Shown: positions 24,801 to 32,193 of the stretch, piece after piece | How positions within the stretch are numbered: position 1 is the stretch's first letter | How the letters are laid out: every line of letters starts with the position of its first letter | Source: Bacteroidia bacterium | GTDB lineage: Bacteria; Bacteroidota; Bacteroidia; Flavobacteriales_D; Sanyastnellaceae | Assembly: GCA_030427925.1 (NCBI GenBank) | Contig: JAUICJ010000003.1 | Location: 1 to 64,000, forward strand | DNA: 64,000 nucleotides | Direction of reading: 5' to 3' | Translations under genes and position numbers: made by a program | Notes under the pieces: generated by a model | Told to the model about the DNA's origin: nothing | What the model saw: only the letters and a program-made list of their open reading frames with translations | Database searches by the model: none

Positions 24801-26450
24801 ATGAAGTTGCACGCCTTCTCCGCGGCCCTGCTGCTGACCGGATCGGTTTCAGGCCAAATGACCCACCTCGCGTTCGAGGTCGACACCTGCTTTTACGCAA
24901 ACCTCGACCCCACCGGGACGTTCGATCCCGAGGGCAACTTGCCCGGCAACACGACCTACCGCCTTTTTGCCCACTTCACTCACCCGGGCGACCAGTTGCA
25001 GGCCGTGTACGCCTTGGGCTTGGGCAGCACGCTCACGAGCCCGTGGGTGCTGGATGCGCCGTGCGGTTGCTTCGAGCACCCCTTCGGCTCGTCCATCGGT
25101 ACGGGGAGCAACGCGGTGTTGTTGGATGCGTTTCCGGATTTGGCCTACGACAGCTACTTCACGATGGACGCCAACCCGGGAACGACCATCGCGGGCGGCA
25201 TTCCGGTGCTCGGCGGCGCGCCCGACCTCCCCGCGGTCTGCAACACCGTGCTCGAAGACGCGGCGATGTACGTCCTCGGCGGCGTCTTCGCTGGCAGCGA
25301 CCTCCGGGTCCTCGTCGGCCAAATCACCACCTGCGGTCCCCTCGAATTCTCCGCCTGTTTTCAAGTCCAACAAATCAACGGCACGCTGCAAAACTGGTGC
25401 GCCTCGGAATTCCCCGACGGTCCGCTCGCCCTGGAACCGCCCTGCGCGCCGTGGGCGACGTTCGACACGGAGCCCGCAGTTGCTTCGGAATCCAATCCCG
25501 TTGAGGTGTTCATTCCGTGGGCTTCGGCTTGGCCGGTGGATATTGAGTTGTTCGATGCCCTGACCGGGGAGGCCCTGGATACGCTCAGCGCGGATTCAGC
25601 GTTTTATCCGGCTCCGGGCAGCTATTTCGCCGCACTCAAGGATGCGAATACCTGCCGCGACACCACTCCGGTCTTTTGCGTGCCCGAACCGTTTTACACC
25701 TGCGAAGGGGTGTGCATCAACGATGCGGATGGCGACGGCGTATGCGACCAACTCGAAGTCCCTGGCTGCTTCGATCCCGACGCGTGCAATTTCGAACCGG
25801 AAGCCACGGACCTCGTTCCGTGCGTGTTTCCAGAACCCGGATACGACTGCAACGGAGAGTGCCTGGCCGATGGCGACGGGGATGGCATCTGCGACCCGTT
25901 CGAAATTCCGGGCTGCATGGGGGTCTATGCGTGCAATTTCAATCCCGCGGCCACGGACGACGACGGCTCCTGCACCTACCTTCCGACCTTTGCCATTGCC
26001 GGCCCCAGCACCACGTTGGACAACGTGGCAACCGCCTATTCCTATCCCGGCGATCCGGCGAGCAACTGCTTTTGGAGCGTGGAAGGCGGTGGGGTGCTCA
26101 GCGGCCAAGGAAACACCACCGTCGAAGTGACCTGGCCTGCGTCGGGCGTTTACCAAATCGTGGTCCAAGAATACGCGGACACGTGCACTTCGGCTCCGGT
26201 TTCGTTGAGCGTTGAAGTCGGCGTCAACCACATCGCGCAACACGCCCCGATGGACTTGACCATGGCCAACGGACAGTTGCACACGGGTTCACAGGGCACC
26301 TTAACCCTTTGGGACCTTCAAGGTCGACTGCTTGTTGAAGCGCCGATGCAACCCGGGGGTTCAATGGATTTGCCGCATTCCCAGACGGGAATTGCGGTGT
26401 TCGAAAAAAACAACGGAGTCCGCGAACTACTTCATTGGACAACTCACTGA
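24801..26450 (+). CDS. Secreted protein with Cys/Asp-rich repeats
   Basis: The 549-residue product has a signal peptide (to SVSGQ), an N-terminal module of about 210 residues (MTHLAFEVD ... NTTYRLFAHF ... AMYVLGGVF) related to the module repeated in the protein at 1-1439, two GCFDPDACNF / GCMGVYACNF repeats with DADGDGVCDQ loops (about 300-390), a PKD-like domain and a short C-terminal domain (LTLWDLQGRLLVEAPMQPGG) resembling a degenerate T9SS type A domain. It is likely exported by T9SS. Function is unknown. Confidence 0.85.
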   Translation: MKLHAFSAALLLTGSVSGQMTHLAFEVDTCFYANLDPTGTFDPEGNLPGNTTYRLFAHFTHPGDQLQAVYALGLGSTLTSPWVLDAPCGCFEHPFGSSIGTGSNAVLLDAFPDLAYDSYFTMDANPGTTIAGGIPVLGGAPDLPAVCNTVLEDAAMYVLGGVFAGSDLRVLVGQITTCGPLEFSACFQVQQINGTLQNWCASEFPDGPLALEPPCAPWATFDTEPAVASESNPVEVFIPWASAWPVDIELFDALTGEALDTLSADSAFYPAPGSYFAALKDANTCRDTTPVFCVPEPFYTCEGVCINDADGDGVCDQLEVPGCFDPDACNFEPEATDLVPCVFPEPGYDCNGECLADGDGDGICDPFEIPGCMGVYACNFNPAATDDDGSCTYLPTFAIAGPSTTLDNVATAYSYPGDPASNCFWSVEGGGVLSGQGNTTVEVTWPASGVYQIVVQEYADTCTSAPVSLSVEVGVNHIAQHAPMDLTMANGQLHTGSQGTLTLWDLQGRLLVEAPMQPGGSMDLPHSQTGIAVFEKNNGVRELLHWTTH

Positions 26451-26585
26451 ATGCCAACTTCCCATCGGCAATGTTTTTAAAATATCATCAACTCGTATTC
26501 CGGTTGACAATGAAGTATTTTCAGGAAAAAATCATTTTTTTATCTTTTTGTTGATTCAAATCAGTTGAATGCGCAGCCTCGGGCG

Positions 26586-26593
26586 TATTTTTG
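26586..26593 (+). promoter_or_regulatory. -7 box, exact TAnnTTTG match
   Basis: TATTTTTG lies 18 nt before the GTG of the signal-peptide-like reading frame at 26612. It probably once served a gene now lost, or drives the lipase gene with a longer leader. Confidence 0.5.
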
Positions 26594-26611
26594 CCGCACC
26601 AGATTTCACTT

Positions 26612-26689
26612 GTGCGCAGATTTCTACTCATTTTAGCAGCCTGCTTGTTGTTCATGGCAGCGAGCGTAGCCCAGGCCCCCTTGCTTTGA
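26612..26689 (+). pseudogene. Signal-peptide remnant of a lost exported protein
   Basis: GTG 26612 opens a 25-codon frame encoding VRRFLLILAACLLFMAASVA plus QAPLL, ending in TGA. It has a basic n-region, hydrophobic core and an AxA-type cleavage site like a Sec signal peptide, but nothing follows. A consensus -7 box lies upstream. The simplest reading is the 5' stump of a deleted secreted-protein gene; a genuine micropeptide cannot be excluded. Confidence 0.35.
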
Positions 26690-26725
26690 CGTCACGTTGA
26701 CGTTGGCACATGGGCACTTCGGGTG

Positions 26726-26733
26726 TAACTTCA
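26726..26733 (+). promoter_or_regulatory. -7 box of the patatin-like gene
   Basis: TAACTTCA ends 6 nt before ATG 26740. It lies inside the longer alternative reading frame that starts at 26710, which argues for the downstream start. Confidence 0.45.
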
Positions 26734-26739
26734 ACGTTC

Positions 26740-27594
26740 ATGGAGCGAGAACCCGACGCATTGATCATCGAAGGAGGTAGCCTGAGGAGCTCCTTCAGTG
26801 CAGGCATTCTCGACGTCTTCATGGCGTTTGACTACCGGCCATTCCAACGCATCATTGCGGTCTCCAGCGGAGCGATGGCCCTGTCGTTTTATGCCTCAAA
26901 TCAACCACGGGCTTTCGTTTCCATCGCCCGCAACTTGGTGGAAGACCCGGGATTCATCGATTTCAAATCCGCCTTCTCAGCGCAAGGCATCATGAACTTG
27001 GAGTACTTGCAGAAGTACGCGAATCGCCACTTTCCACTGGACGAACCGGAGGCGGAACGGCGCTTTTCAGATGTTGACCTGCGCGTGGTGGCGACCCATT
27101 TTGAGCAAGGCACGCCGATTTATTTGCGACCTAGGCCGGGAACTTGGCAGCGGTATTTGTTGGCTTCGGCCACCTTGCCGTTCGTCACCCGCGGCAAGGT
27201 CCAAGTGGAGGGCACGTGGATGTTCGACGGCGGCTACGCCGATCCCGTGCCGGTCCGGGAAGCCGTTCGACGCGGCAGCCAGTTCCCGCTCATCATTCGC
27301 ACCCGGCCAGCTGCTGCGCGGGTCGACCAATCGTACCTCGACTGGTTCGGAGTTTACTGGCACCGCGACCAGCGCGCCCTGGCCCGCTTGTTTGCCGAAT
27401 GGCACGGCGCTTACAATGACTTGGCCGAAGAGATTGAAAACCGCGTAGCGGACGGTCAGTGGGCGCAATTGGCTCCAATGGAACGCTTGGCGTCCGACGG
27501 GTTCTCGGTTGCACGCTCGGACGTGGACGCAGATTATCGGTTGGGCTTGGAGACGGGGCTGGATTACTTGCGAAGCCGGGGCTTCATCCATTGA
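26740..27594 (+). CDS. Patatin-like phospholipase
   Basis: The 284-residue product (from MEREPDAL) is a YjjU-type patatin. It has the Gly-rich oxyanion segment EGGSLRSSFSAG, the nucleophile elbow AVSSGA with probable Ser42 (first Gly of GxSxG replaced by Ala), and the catalytic Asp in MFDGGYADP. No signal peptide, so it is probably cytosolic. ATG 26710 is an in-frame alternative adding ten residues; 26740 is favoured by the family start and by the promoter box. Lipid acyl hydrolysis is expected. Confidence 0.88.
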   Translation: MEREPDALIIEGGSLRSSFSAGILDVFMAFDYRPFQRIIAVSSGAMALSFYASNQPRAFVSIARNLVEDPGFIDFKSAFSAQGIMNLEYLQKYANRHFPLDEPEAERRFSDVDLRVVATHFEQGTPIYLRPRPGTWQRYLLASATLPFVTRGKVQVEGTWMFDGGYADPVPVREAVRRGSQFPLIIRTRPAAARVDQSYLDWFGVYWHRDQRALARLFAEWHGAYNDLAEEIENRVADGQWAQLAPMERLASDGFSVARSDVDADYRLGLETGLDYLRSRGFIH

Positions 27595-27598
27595 GGAC

Positions 27599-27606
27599 TA
27601 CTTTTG
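27599..27606 (+). promoter_or_regulatory. -7 box of the PNGase F-like gene
   Basis: TACTTTTG is an exact TAnnTTTG match and ends 5 nt before the ATG at 27612, giving a leaderless transcript. It directly follows the lipase stop codon. Confidence 0.6.
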
Positions 27607-27611
27607 GCCAC

Positions 27612-28781
27612 ATGAATTGGCCTGCCATCTTCGGATTGAGCGCGATTGCCTGCATGGCGAGTTGCGCGAATGACGCGGAGGCTCCGGCTTTGGGAGACCA
27701 AATCCACCGCCTCGCCCACCGCACACGACTTGCCTTCACCCCATCCGATCCGGCCTTGACTGAAGGGGACTGGCTTCGGTTCGATGCCGGCAGGGTGCTC
27801 CTCCGGCCTTTGGTCGTGCCGGACCGCGCCCGCCGTTGCGACATCACGCTCGCGATGACCTTGCGAAGCGCCGGCGATCCGTGGGACAAAAGCGGTTCCG
27901 TGTTTGCCCTCGCCGATGGCGCGGGACGCCACTTCATGGAACGCCTGGCCGATGGGCTTGAGGCAGACACCACGACCTTCGCGGGCGTGATGGCCGATGA
28001 GACGGGGACGCCGCCGCTGGAGCTGCTGCGGTTCATTACGCCATTTGGGGCGGGGCACTTCAGCGATCATCCGAAGGCGGAATCGTGGCGTCCTGTTTCG
28101 GTGGACCAGTGGGCGGATTCGGTGCATTGGCAGCGGGACGTGAGTGCGTTCCAGCCGTGGTTCCAAGCGGCGGATACGGTGTGGATCGGGGTGTACGTGG
28201 ACACGTGGACGTCGGAGGGCTATGAGGTGGATTTGGAATTGCGGTTTGAGGAGTCGGATTTGGCCTGCGATCTGGCGCCGACTCACCAAATCCTGCCCCT
28301 GTGGAACACCACGCGACTCGCCCACGATCAACGCGACTACACGGGCTTTCCCCAAGGTCCGCTGCGCACGGTCGTCTCCGGAATTGCCGGCCAAGTCACG
28401 TGCCACCTCATCACAACCGGCCACGGCGGCCACGAGGGCGGTGACGAATTCACCCCCCAGCGCCATCGGCTGCTCGTCGATGGGGAGCTCGTGAACGCGT
28501 GGACGCCGTGGCGCACAGACTGTGGAGCGTTCCGCCGATTCAACCCGTCGAGCGGGGTTTGGGAAGTGGAGCATGCCGGCCGAACGGAACGGCTGGCGTC
28601 TTCGGATTTGAGCCGGTCGAATTGGTGTCCTGGAAGCGACGTGCCTCCGAAAGCATTCGATTTGGGCCGGTGGGATGGCGTCGCCAAAGAGCTCGCGCTC
28701 GACATCCCCGAAGCTCAGGATTATGGTGTTGATGCGTTCAATTTTTGGAACGTTTCCGCCTACCTCCAAGTAAATCCGTGA
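27612..28781 (+). CDS. PNGase F-like peptide-N-glycosidase lipoprotein
   Basis: The 389-residue product has a lipoprotein signal (SAIACMASC) and the two jelly-roll domains of the peptide-N(4)-(N-acetyl-beta-glucosaminyl)asparagine amidase F family. Recognisable segments are the domain-2 start THQILPLWNTT, the TTGHGGHEGGDEF loop, and WRTDCGAFRRFNPSSG. Length is slightly above Elizabethkingia PNGase F (354 residues with signal). It would remove N-glycans from glycoproteins at the cell surface. The lipid anchor rather than secretion is a difference from the classical enzyme. Confidence 0.87.
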   Translation: MNWPAIFGLSAIACMASCANDAEAPALGDQIHRLAHRTRLAFTPSDPALTEGDWLRFDAGRVLLRPLVVPDRARRCDITLAMTLRSAGDPWDKSGSVFALADGAGRHFMERLADGLEADTTTFAGVMADETGTPPLELLRFITPFGAGHFSDHPKAESWRPVSVDQWADSVHWQRDVSAFQPWFQAADTVWIGVYVDTWTSEGYEVDLELRFEESDLACDLAPTHQILPLWNTTRLAHDQRDYTGFPQGPLRTVVSGIAGQVTCHLITTGHGGHEGGDEFTPQRHRLLVDGELVNAWTPWRTDCGAFRRFNPSSGVWEVEHAGRTERLASSDLSRSNWCPGSDVPPKAFDLGRWDGVAKELALDIPEAQDYGVDAFNFWNVSAYLQVNP

Positions 28782-28870
28782 CCGCAGTCACGCCCATTCC
28801 GAGCACCACGCGGCAACGCGTTCGATTCTGAGGAAGTCGGCTATCTTGCGCAAATCAACGGTTGCACCTC

Positions 28871-30193
28871 ATGAGCAAGAAGCGCAAAATCGGCATCCAT
28901 GCCCTCTACGCCCAAGACCCCATCGAAGCCGATCGGCAGTTGTGGGGACGTGAATCGGATCCGCAATCGCGACGTGGTTTTTTGAAACAAGCAGGACTGG
29001 CCGCAATGGGCATGGCCGTTGGAGGCCCGATCGTCTTCGCAAAGCACATGCCCGCAGGATTGATTCCTGCCGTGTTGGCCGATCCCGCGGCGACTCCGTT
29101 CGCGCTTGAAGGCAAGCATCCCGACTTGGTGGTGTTGAATGACCAACCGTGGAACGTCGAGACGCCCGCGCACTTGCTGGATGACGACTTGACGCCTGCG
29201 GACAAGTTCTTTGTGCGGAACAATGGGTTGGTTCCGCCAGAATTCAATGTGGACCAATGGACGTTGACCATCGACGGCGAAGCGGTCCCAGAACCCATCT
29301 CCTTCACCCTCAACGAGCTGAAAGAGCGCTTCAGTGAGCACACCTACGCATTGACGCTGGAATGCGGTGGAAACGGACGCGCGGAATTCAATCCGCCTGC
29401 GAAAGGAAACCAGTGGACAACGGGAGCCGTCGGGTGCGCCGAATGGACGGGGGTGCGCCTGCGGGATGTGCTGGAAGCGGCAGGGGTGACTTCGGCGGCT
29501 GTTTACGTGGGCTATTATGGGAAAGATTTGCACTTGACGAAGAACCCCGACAAGGTCGTCATCTCACGGGGCATTCCGATTGCCAAAGCCATGGAAGACG
29601 AGACGCTCATTGCTTGGAAAATGAACGGAGAGGACATTCCTGTGCTCAATGGTTACCCGCTTCGGTTGGTGGTGGGCGGCTGGCCGGCCTCCGTCTCCGG
29701 AAAGTGGCTGACGCGGTTGAGCGTCCGGGATCGCGTGCACGATGGTCCGAAGATGGAGGCTCCCTCCTACCGCGTGCCCAATCATCCGGTAGAACCCGGG
29801 ACCGAAGTCAAGCCGGAGGACATGAAAATCATCGAGAGCATGCCCGTGAAATCGCTCATTACCTACCCGAAGACGGGGGCGATGATTCCCCAGGGCAAGC
29901 GATTGAATTTGCGCGGACACGCGTGGGCCGGTGACCGCTCCGTTCAGCGCATGGAAGTCAGCATCGACTTCGGCGCCACGTGGCAAACCGCTCAACTGAG
30001 CGACGCTCCCAACCGGCTGGCCTGGCAACGCTGGACCGCCGAAGTGGGCTTCCCTGAGCCGGGGTACTACGAAGTGTGGGCTCGGGCCACCGACGATGCT
30101 GGAGTGGCCCAACCGATGGTGGTTCCAGGATGGAATCCGAAAGGCTACTTGAACAACGCGACGCACCGCATCGCTGTGAAAGTCACCGAATAA
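28871..30193 (+). CDS. Tat-exported sulfite oxidase (molybdopterin enzyme)
   Basis: The 440-residue product has a twin-arginine signal (SRRGFLK, residues 33-39, then a hydrophobic stretch), an oxidoreductase molybdopterin-binding domain with the Mo-ligand Cys165 in LECGGNGR, and a C-terminal Mo-co dimerisation domain (GHAWAGDRSVQRMEVSIDFG). It should oxidise sulfite to sulfate in the periplasm. The ATG at 28871 starts MSKKRK. Seven bases separate it from a cytochrome c gene, the expected electron acceptor (SorAB arrangement), and a rhodanese follows. Confidence 0.92.
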   Translation: MSKKRKIGIHALYAQDPIEADRQLWGRESDPQSRRGFLKQAGLAAMGMAVGGPIVFAKHMPAGLIPAVLADPAATPFALEGKHPDLVVLNDQPWNVETPAHLLDDDLTPADKFFVRNNGLVPPEFNVDQWTLTIDGEAVPEPISFTLNELKERFSEHTYALTLECGGNGRAEFNPPAKGNQWTTGAVGCAEWTGVRLRDVLEAAGVTSAAVYVGYYGKDLHLTKNPDKVVISRGIPIAKAMEDETLIAWKMNGEDIPVLNGYPLRLVVGGWPASVSGKWLTRLSVRDRVHDGPKMEAPSYRVPNHPVEPGTEVKPEDMKIIESMPVKSLITYPKTGAMIPQGKRLNLRGHAWAGDRSVQRMEVSIDFGATWQTAQLSDAPNRLAWQRWTAEVGFPEPGYYEVWARATDDAGVAQPMVVPGWNPKGYLNNATHRIAVKVTE

Positions 30194-30200
30194 CGTGCAC

Positions 30201-30683
30201 ATGGACCCCAAAAACCGCGAACACCTCGACCAAGCCGTTCGCCACCTCAATCGCTTGGTGGCGGCGTCGTTGGTCATCGTAGCGGTGGCGCTGGTGAACA
30301 TCATGGCACCGGACACCGCAGAGAAATGGTGGGGCCCCGAACCGGAAATGGCCGCACCGATGGCGGAGGCGCCAGAAGTCGTTTCCGACACGCTGATCGT
30401 GGACGGCATCCACGTGGCGTCGGGGTTGGTGGTAGACGATGGATTCATTCAGGTGAAGGCCACGTGTTTGGCTTGTCACTCAGCCAAACTCGTGACGCAA
30501 AACCGAGCCACGCGCGATGGCTGGAAAAAAATGATCCGCTGGATGCAAGAGACCCAGAACCTGTGGGACCTCGGCACCAACGAAGACCTCATCCTGGATT
30601 ACTTGGCGAAGCATTACGCGCCGGACGAAGCCGGTCGTCGCCCCAACCTCCCCACCCCGACATGGTACGTGCTCGAAGATTGA
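30201..30683 (+). CDS. Membrane-anchored c-type cytochrome, sulfite oxidase partner (SorB-like)
   Basis: The 160-residue product has one N-terminal membrane anchor (LVAASLVIVAVALVNIM) and one haem c site, CLACHS (Cys89, Cys92, His93). The segment MIRWMQETQNLW resembles SorB cytochromes, and a Met there may be the distal haem ligand. It probably takes electrons from the sulfite oxidase encoded upstream to the respiratory chain. GTG 30195 is an alternative start two codons earlier. It overlaps the rhodanese gene by 22 bp. Confidence 0.88.
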   Translation: MDPKNREHLDQAVRHLNRLVAASLVIVAVALVNIMAPDTAEKWWGPEPEMAAPMAEAPEVVSDTLIVDGIHVASGLVVDDGFIQVKATCLACHSAKLVTQNRATRDGWKKMIRWMQETQNLWDLGTNEDLILDYLAKHYAPDEAGRRPNLPTPTWYVLED

Positions 30684-31588
30684 TCGGAACGGCGATTGCC
30701 GCGTCGTTGTTGTTTGGATGTTCAGAACCGGCTGAGGAGCGCACGCCCCATTCCGATTCGTTGTGGTCCATCGAGCGCTGGAAAGCCGAAGGGACTGCTG
30801 CCGTGCTCATTGACGTGAGCCGGGATGCGGACTACGCGGAAGGCCACCTGCCCGGCGCGCATCAGCTGTGGAGAACCGACATCGAGTCCACGGATTATCC
30901 GTACGGTGGGATGGCGGCTTCGCGTGAACACGTCCTCGAGTTGATGGATTCCTTGGGCGTAGCTCCTGGGCAGCAAATCGTCCTGTACGATGGGGTTGGC
31001 GGCTGCGATGCAGCGCGGCTTTGGTGGCTGTTGAAATTGTTTGGGCACCCCAAGGTGGCCTTGCTCGATGGTGGGGCGCGCGCTTGGACGTTGGGCGGCG
31101 ATGCGCTCTCGGTGGAAGTTCCTTCGCCGACCCCTTCCTCGGGATTTCAATTCGTGGGCCAACCGGATGCGTCGTTGCTCGCCACCGTGGATGATGTGCG
31201 GAAGGCGGCGGGCGAAGGCGTGGTGTTGCTGGACACCCGGACCGAGGATGAACACACCGGACGTCGCATGAAATCGGGCGCGGTGCGCGCGGGACGCATC
31301 CCACAGAGTTTGCATTACAACTGGGGAAATGCCGTGGATTTGAACGGCTCAGGTTGCCTCAAAGCGGTGGCGGATTTGGAATGGGATTTGACCGCTGCGG
31401 GGGTCCAATTCGACGCTCCGATCATTACGTACTGCCATACCGGAGTGCGGTCGGCGCACACCACCTTCGTGCTGCGGGAATTGTTGGGATTCGAGCGCGT
31501 GTCGAATTACGACGGCTCGTGGACCGAATGGAGCCACCTCGAAGAACTGCCCATCGTGGCCGACCAGCCGGTCAATCCCGCGCTTTAA
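30662..31588 (+). CDS. Rhodanese-type sulfurtransferase lipoprotein
   Basis: The 308-residue product has a lipoprotein signal (SLLFGC, Cys20) and two rhodanese domains (about 30-155 and 170-295). The active-site Cys258 lies in TYCHTGVRS, whose loop length fits a thiosulfate or 3-mercaptopyruvate sulfurtransferase. The start overlaps the cytochrome gene by 22 bp. Envelope location next to sulfite oxidase suggests a pathway from thiosulfate or persulfide through sulfite to sulfate. Its stop overlaps the stop of the convergent GreA-like gene by three bases. Confidence 0.9.
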   Translation: MVRARRLIGTAIAASLLFGCSEPAEERTPHSDSLWSIERWKAEGTAAVLIDVSRDADYAEGHLPGAHQLWRTDIESTDYPYGGMAASREHVLELMDSLGVAPGQQIVLYDGVGGCDAARLWWLLKLFGHPKVALLDGGARAWTLGGDALSVEVPSPTPSSGFQFVGQPDASLLATVDDVRKAAGEGVVLLDTRTEDEHTGRRMKSGAVRAGRIPQSLHYNWGNAVDLNGSGCLKAVADLEWDLTAAGVQFDAPIITYCHTGVRSAHTTFVLRELLGFERVSNYDGSWTEWSHLEELPIVADQPVNPAL

Positions 31589-32046
31589 ACCACGGACCGC
31601 ACGCGCACGACGCGCCCGTTGACGCTGACTTCGGTGCCCGGTTGGGCTTGGGCGTGAAGCAACGCTTGGGCGAGGGGTGACGCGGGGGAAATGACCTGAA
31701 CCCGGCCCCAAGGCAAATCGATGGCGCCCAAAGCCGCCGCAATCACGACTTCGCCGGAATCGAGCACGACCCAGCTTCCCCATTGGGCAGGCACGGCCCT
31801 CGCGGGCAGGGGGCGCATCACGTTTCGGAGCAATGCTTCGGCTTGGTTCAGCTCAGCAGCCGCGCGTTCCATTTCTTGTTGAACCATGGCACGGCCCGTC
31901 TCGTGCTTGTCCCCCGCCGTGGATTTGCCTTCCGACTCCAACGATTGCCGCAGGGTTTCGAACCGCTCGCGAGCCGCATCCAACCGCTCCTGAGCGACTC
32001 GGACGACCGCATTCCACACCCGCTCTTTGCGTTCCAAATCGACCAT
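31585..32046 (-). CDS. GreA/GreB-like elongation factor family protein
   Basis: The 153-residue product has an N-terminal coiled coil (about 15-75; rich in Glu, Arg and Ala) and a C-terminal FKBP-like fold resembling the GreA C-terminal domain (SPASPLAQALLHAQ ... TEVSVNGRVVRVRSV). In Bacteroidota this family is often left unnamed or misnamed. Binding to RNA polymerase is inferred from homology only. It is convergent with the rhodanese gene. Confidence 0.75.
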   Translation of the reverse strand: MVDLERKERVWNAVVRVAQERLDAARERFETLRQSLESEGKSTAGDKHETGRAMVQQEMERAAAELNQAEALLRNVMRPLPARAVPAQWGSWVVLDSGEVVIAAALGAIDLPWGRVQVISPASPLAQALLHAQAQPGTEVSVNGRVVRVRSVV

Positions 32047-32193
32047 GTTGCGAACCTACGGAAATTCGCCGCTCACGGTGGCGATTCGAATGTGATGGCT
32101 CATGCTTATTTTGCACCCGATTGACTGCGTCGATGCCATTGTGCCTCACCGCGTCGTCCTTTCGCCTTGACTTCCAACCTGAACCGCCATGTC

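Larger units (their letters stand above)
26451..26739 (+). other. AT-richer intergenic region with promoter and signal-peptide remnant
   Basis: This 289-bp stretch is clearly AT-richer than its surroundings (runs of A and T at 26520-26560). It contains an exact promoter box at 26586-26593, a tiny signal-peptide-like reading frame at 26612-26689, and a second box at 26726-26733. No complete gene is seen. Confidence 0.6.
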
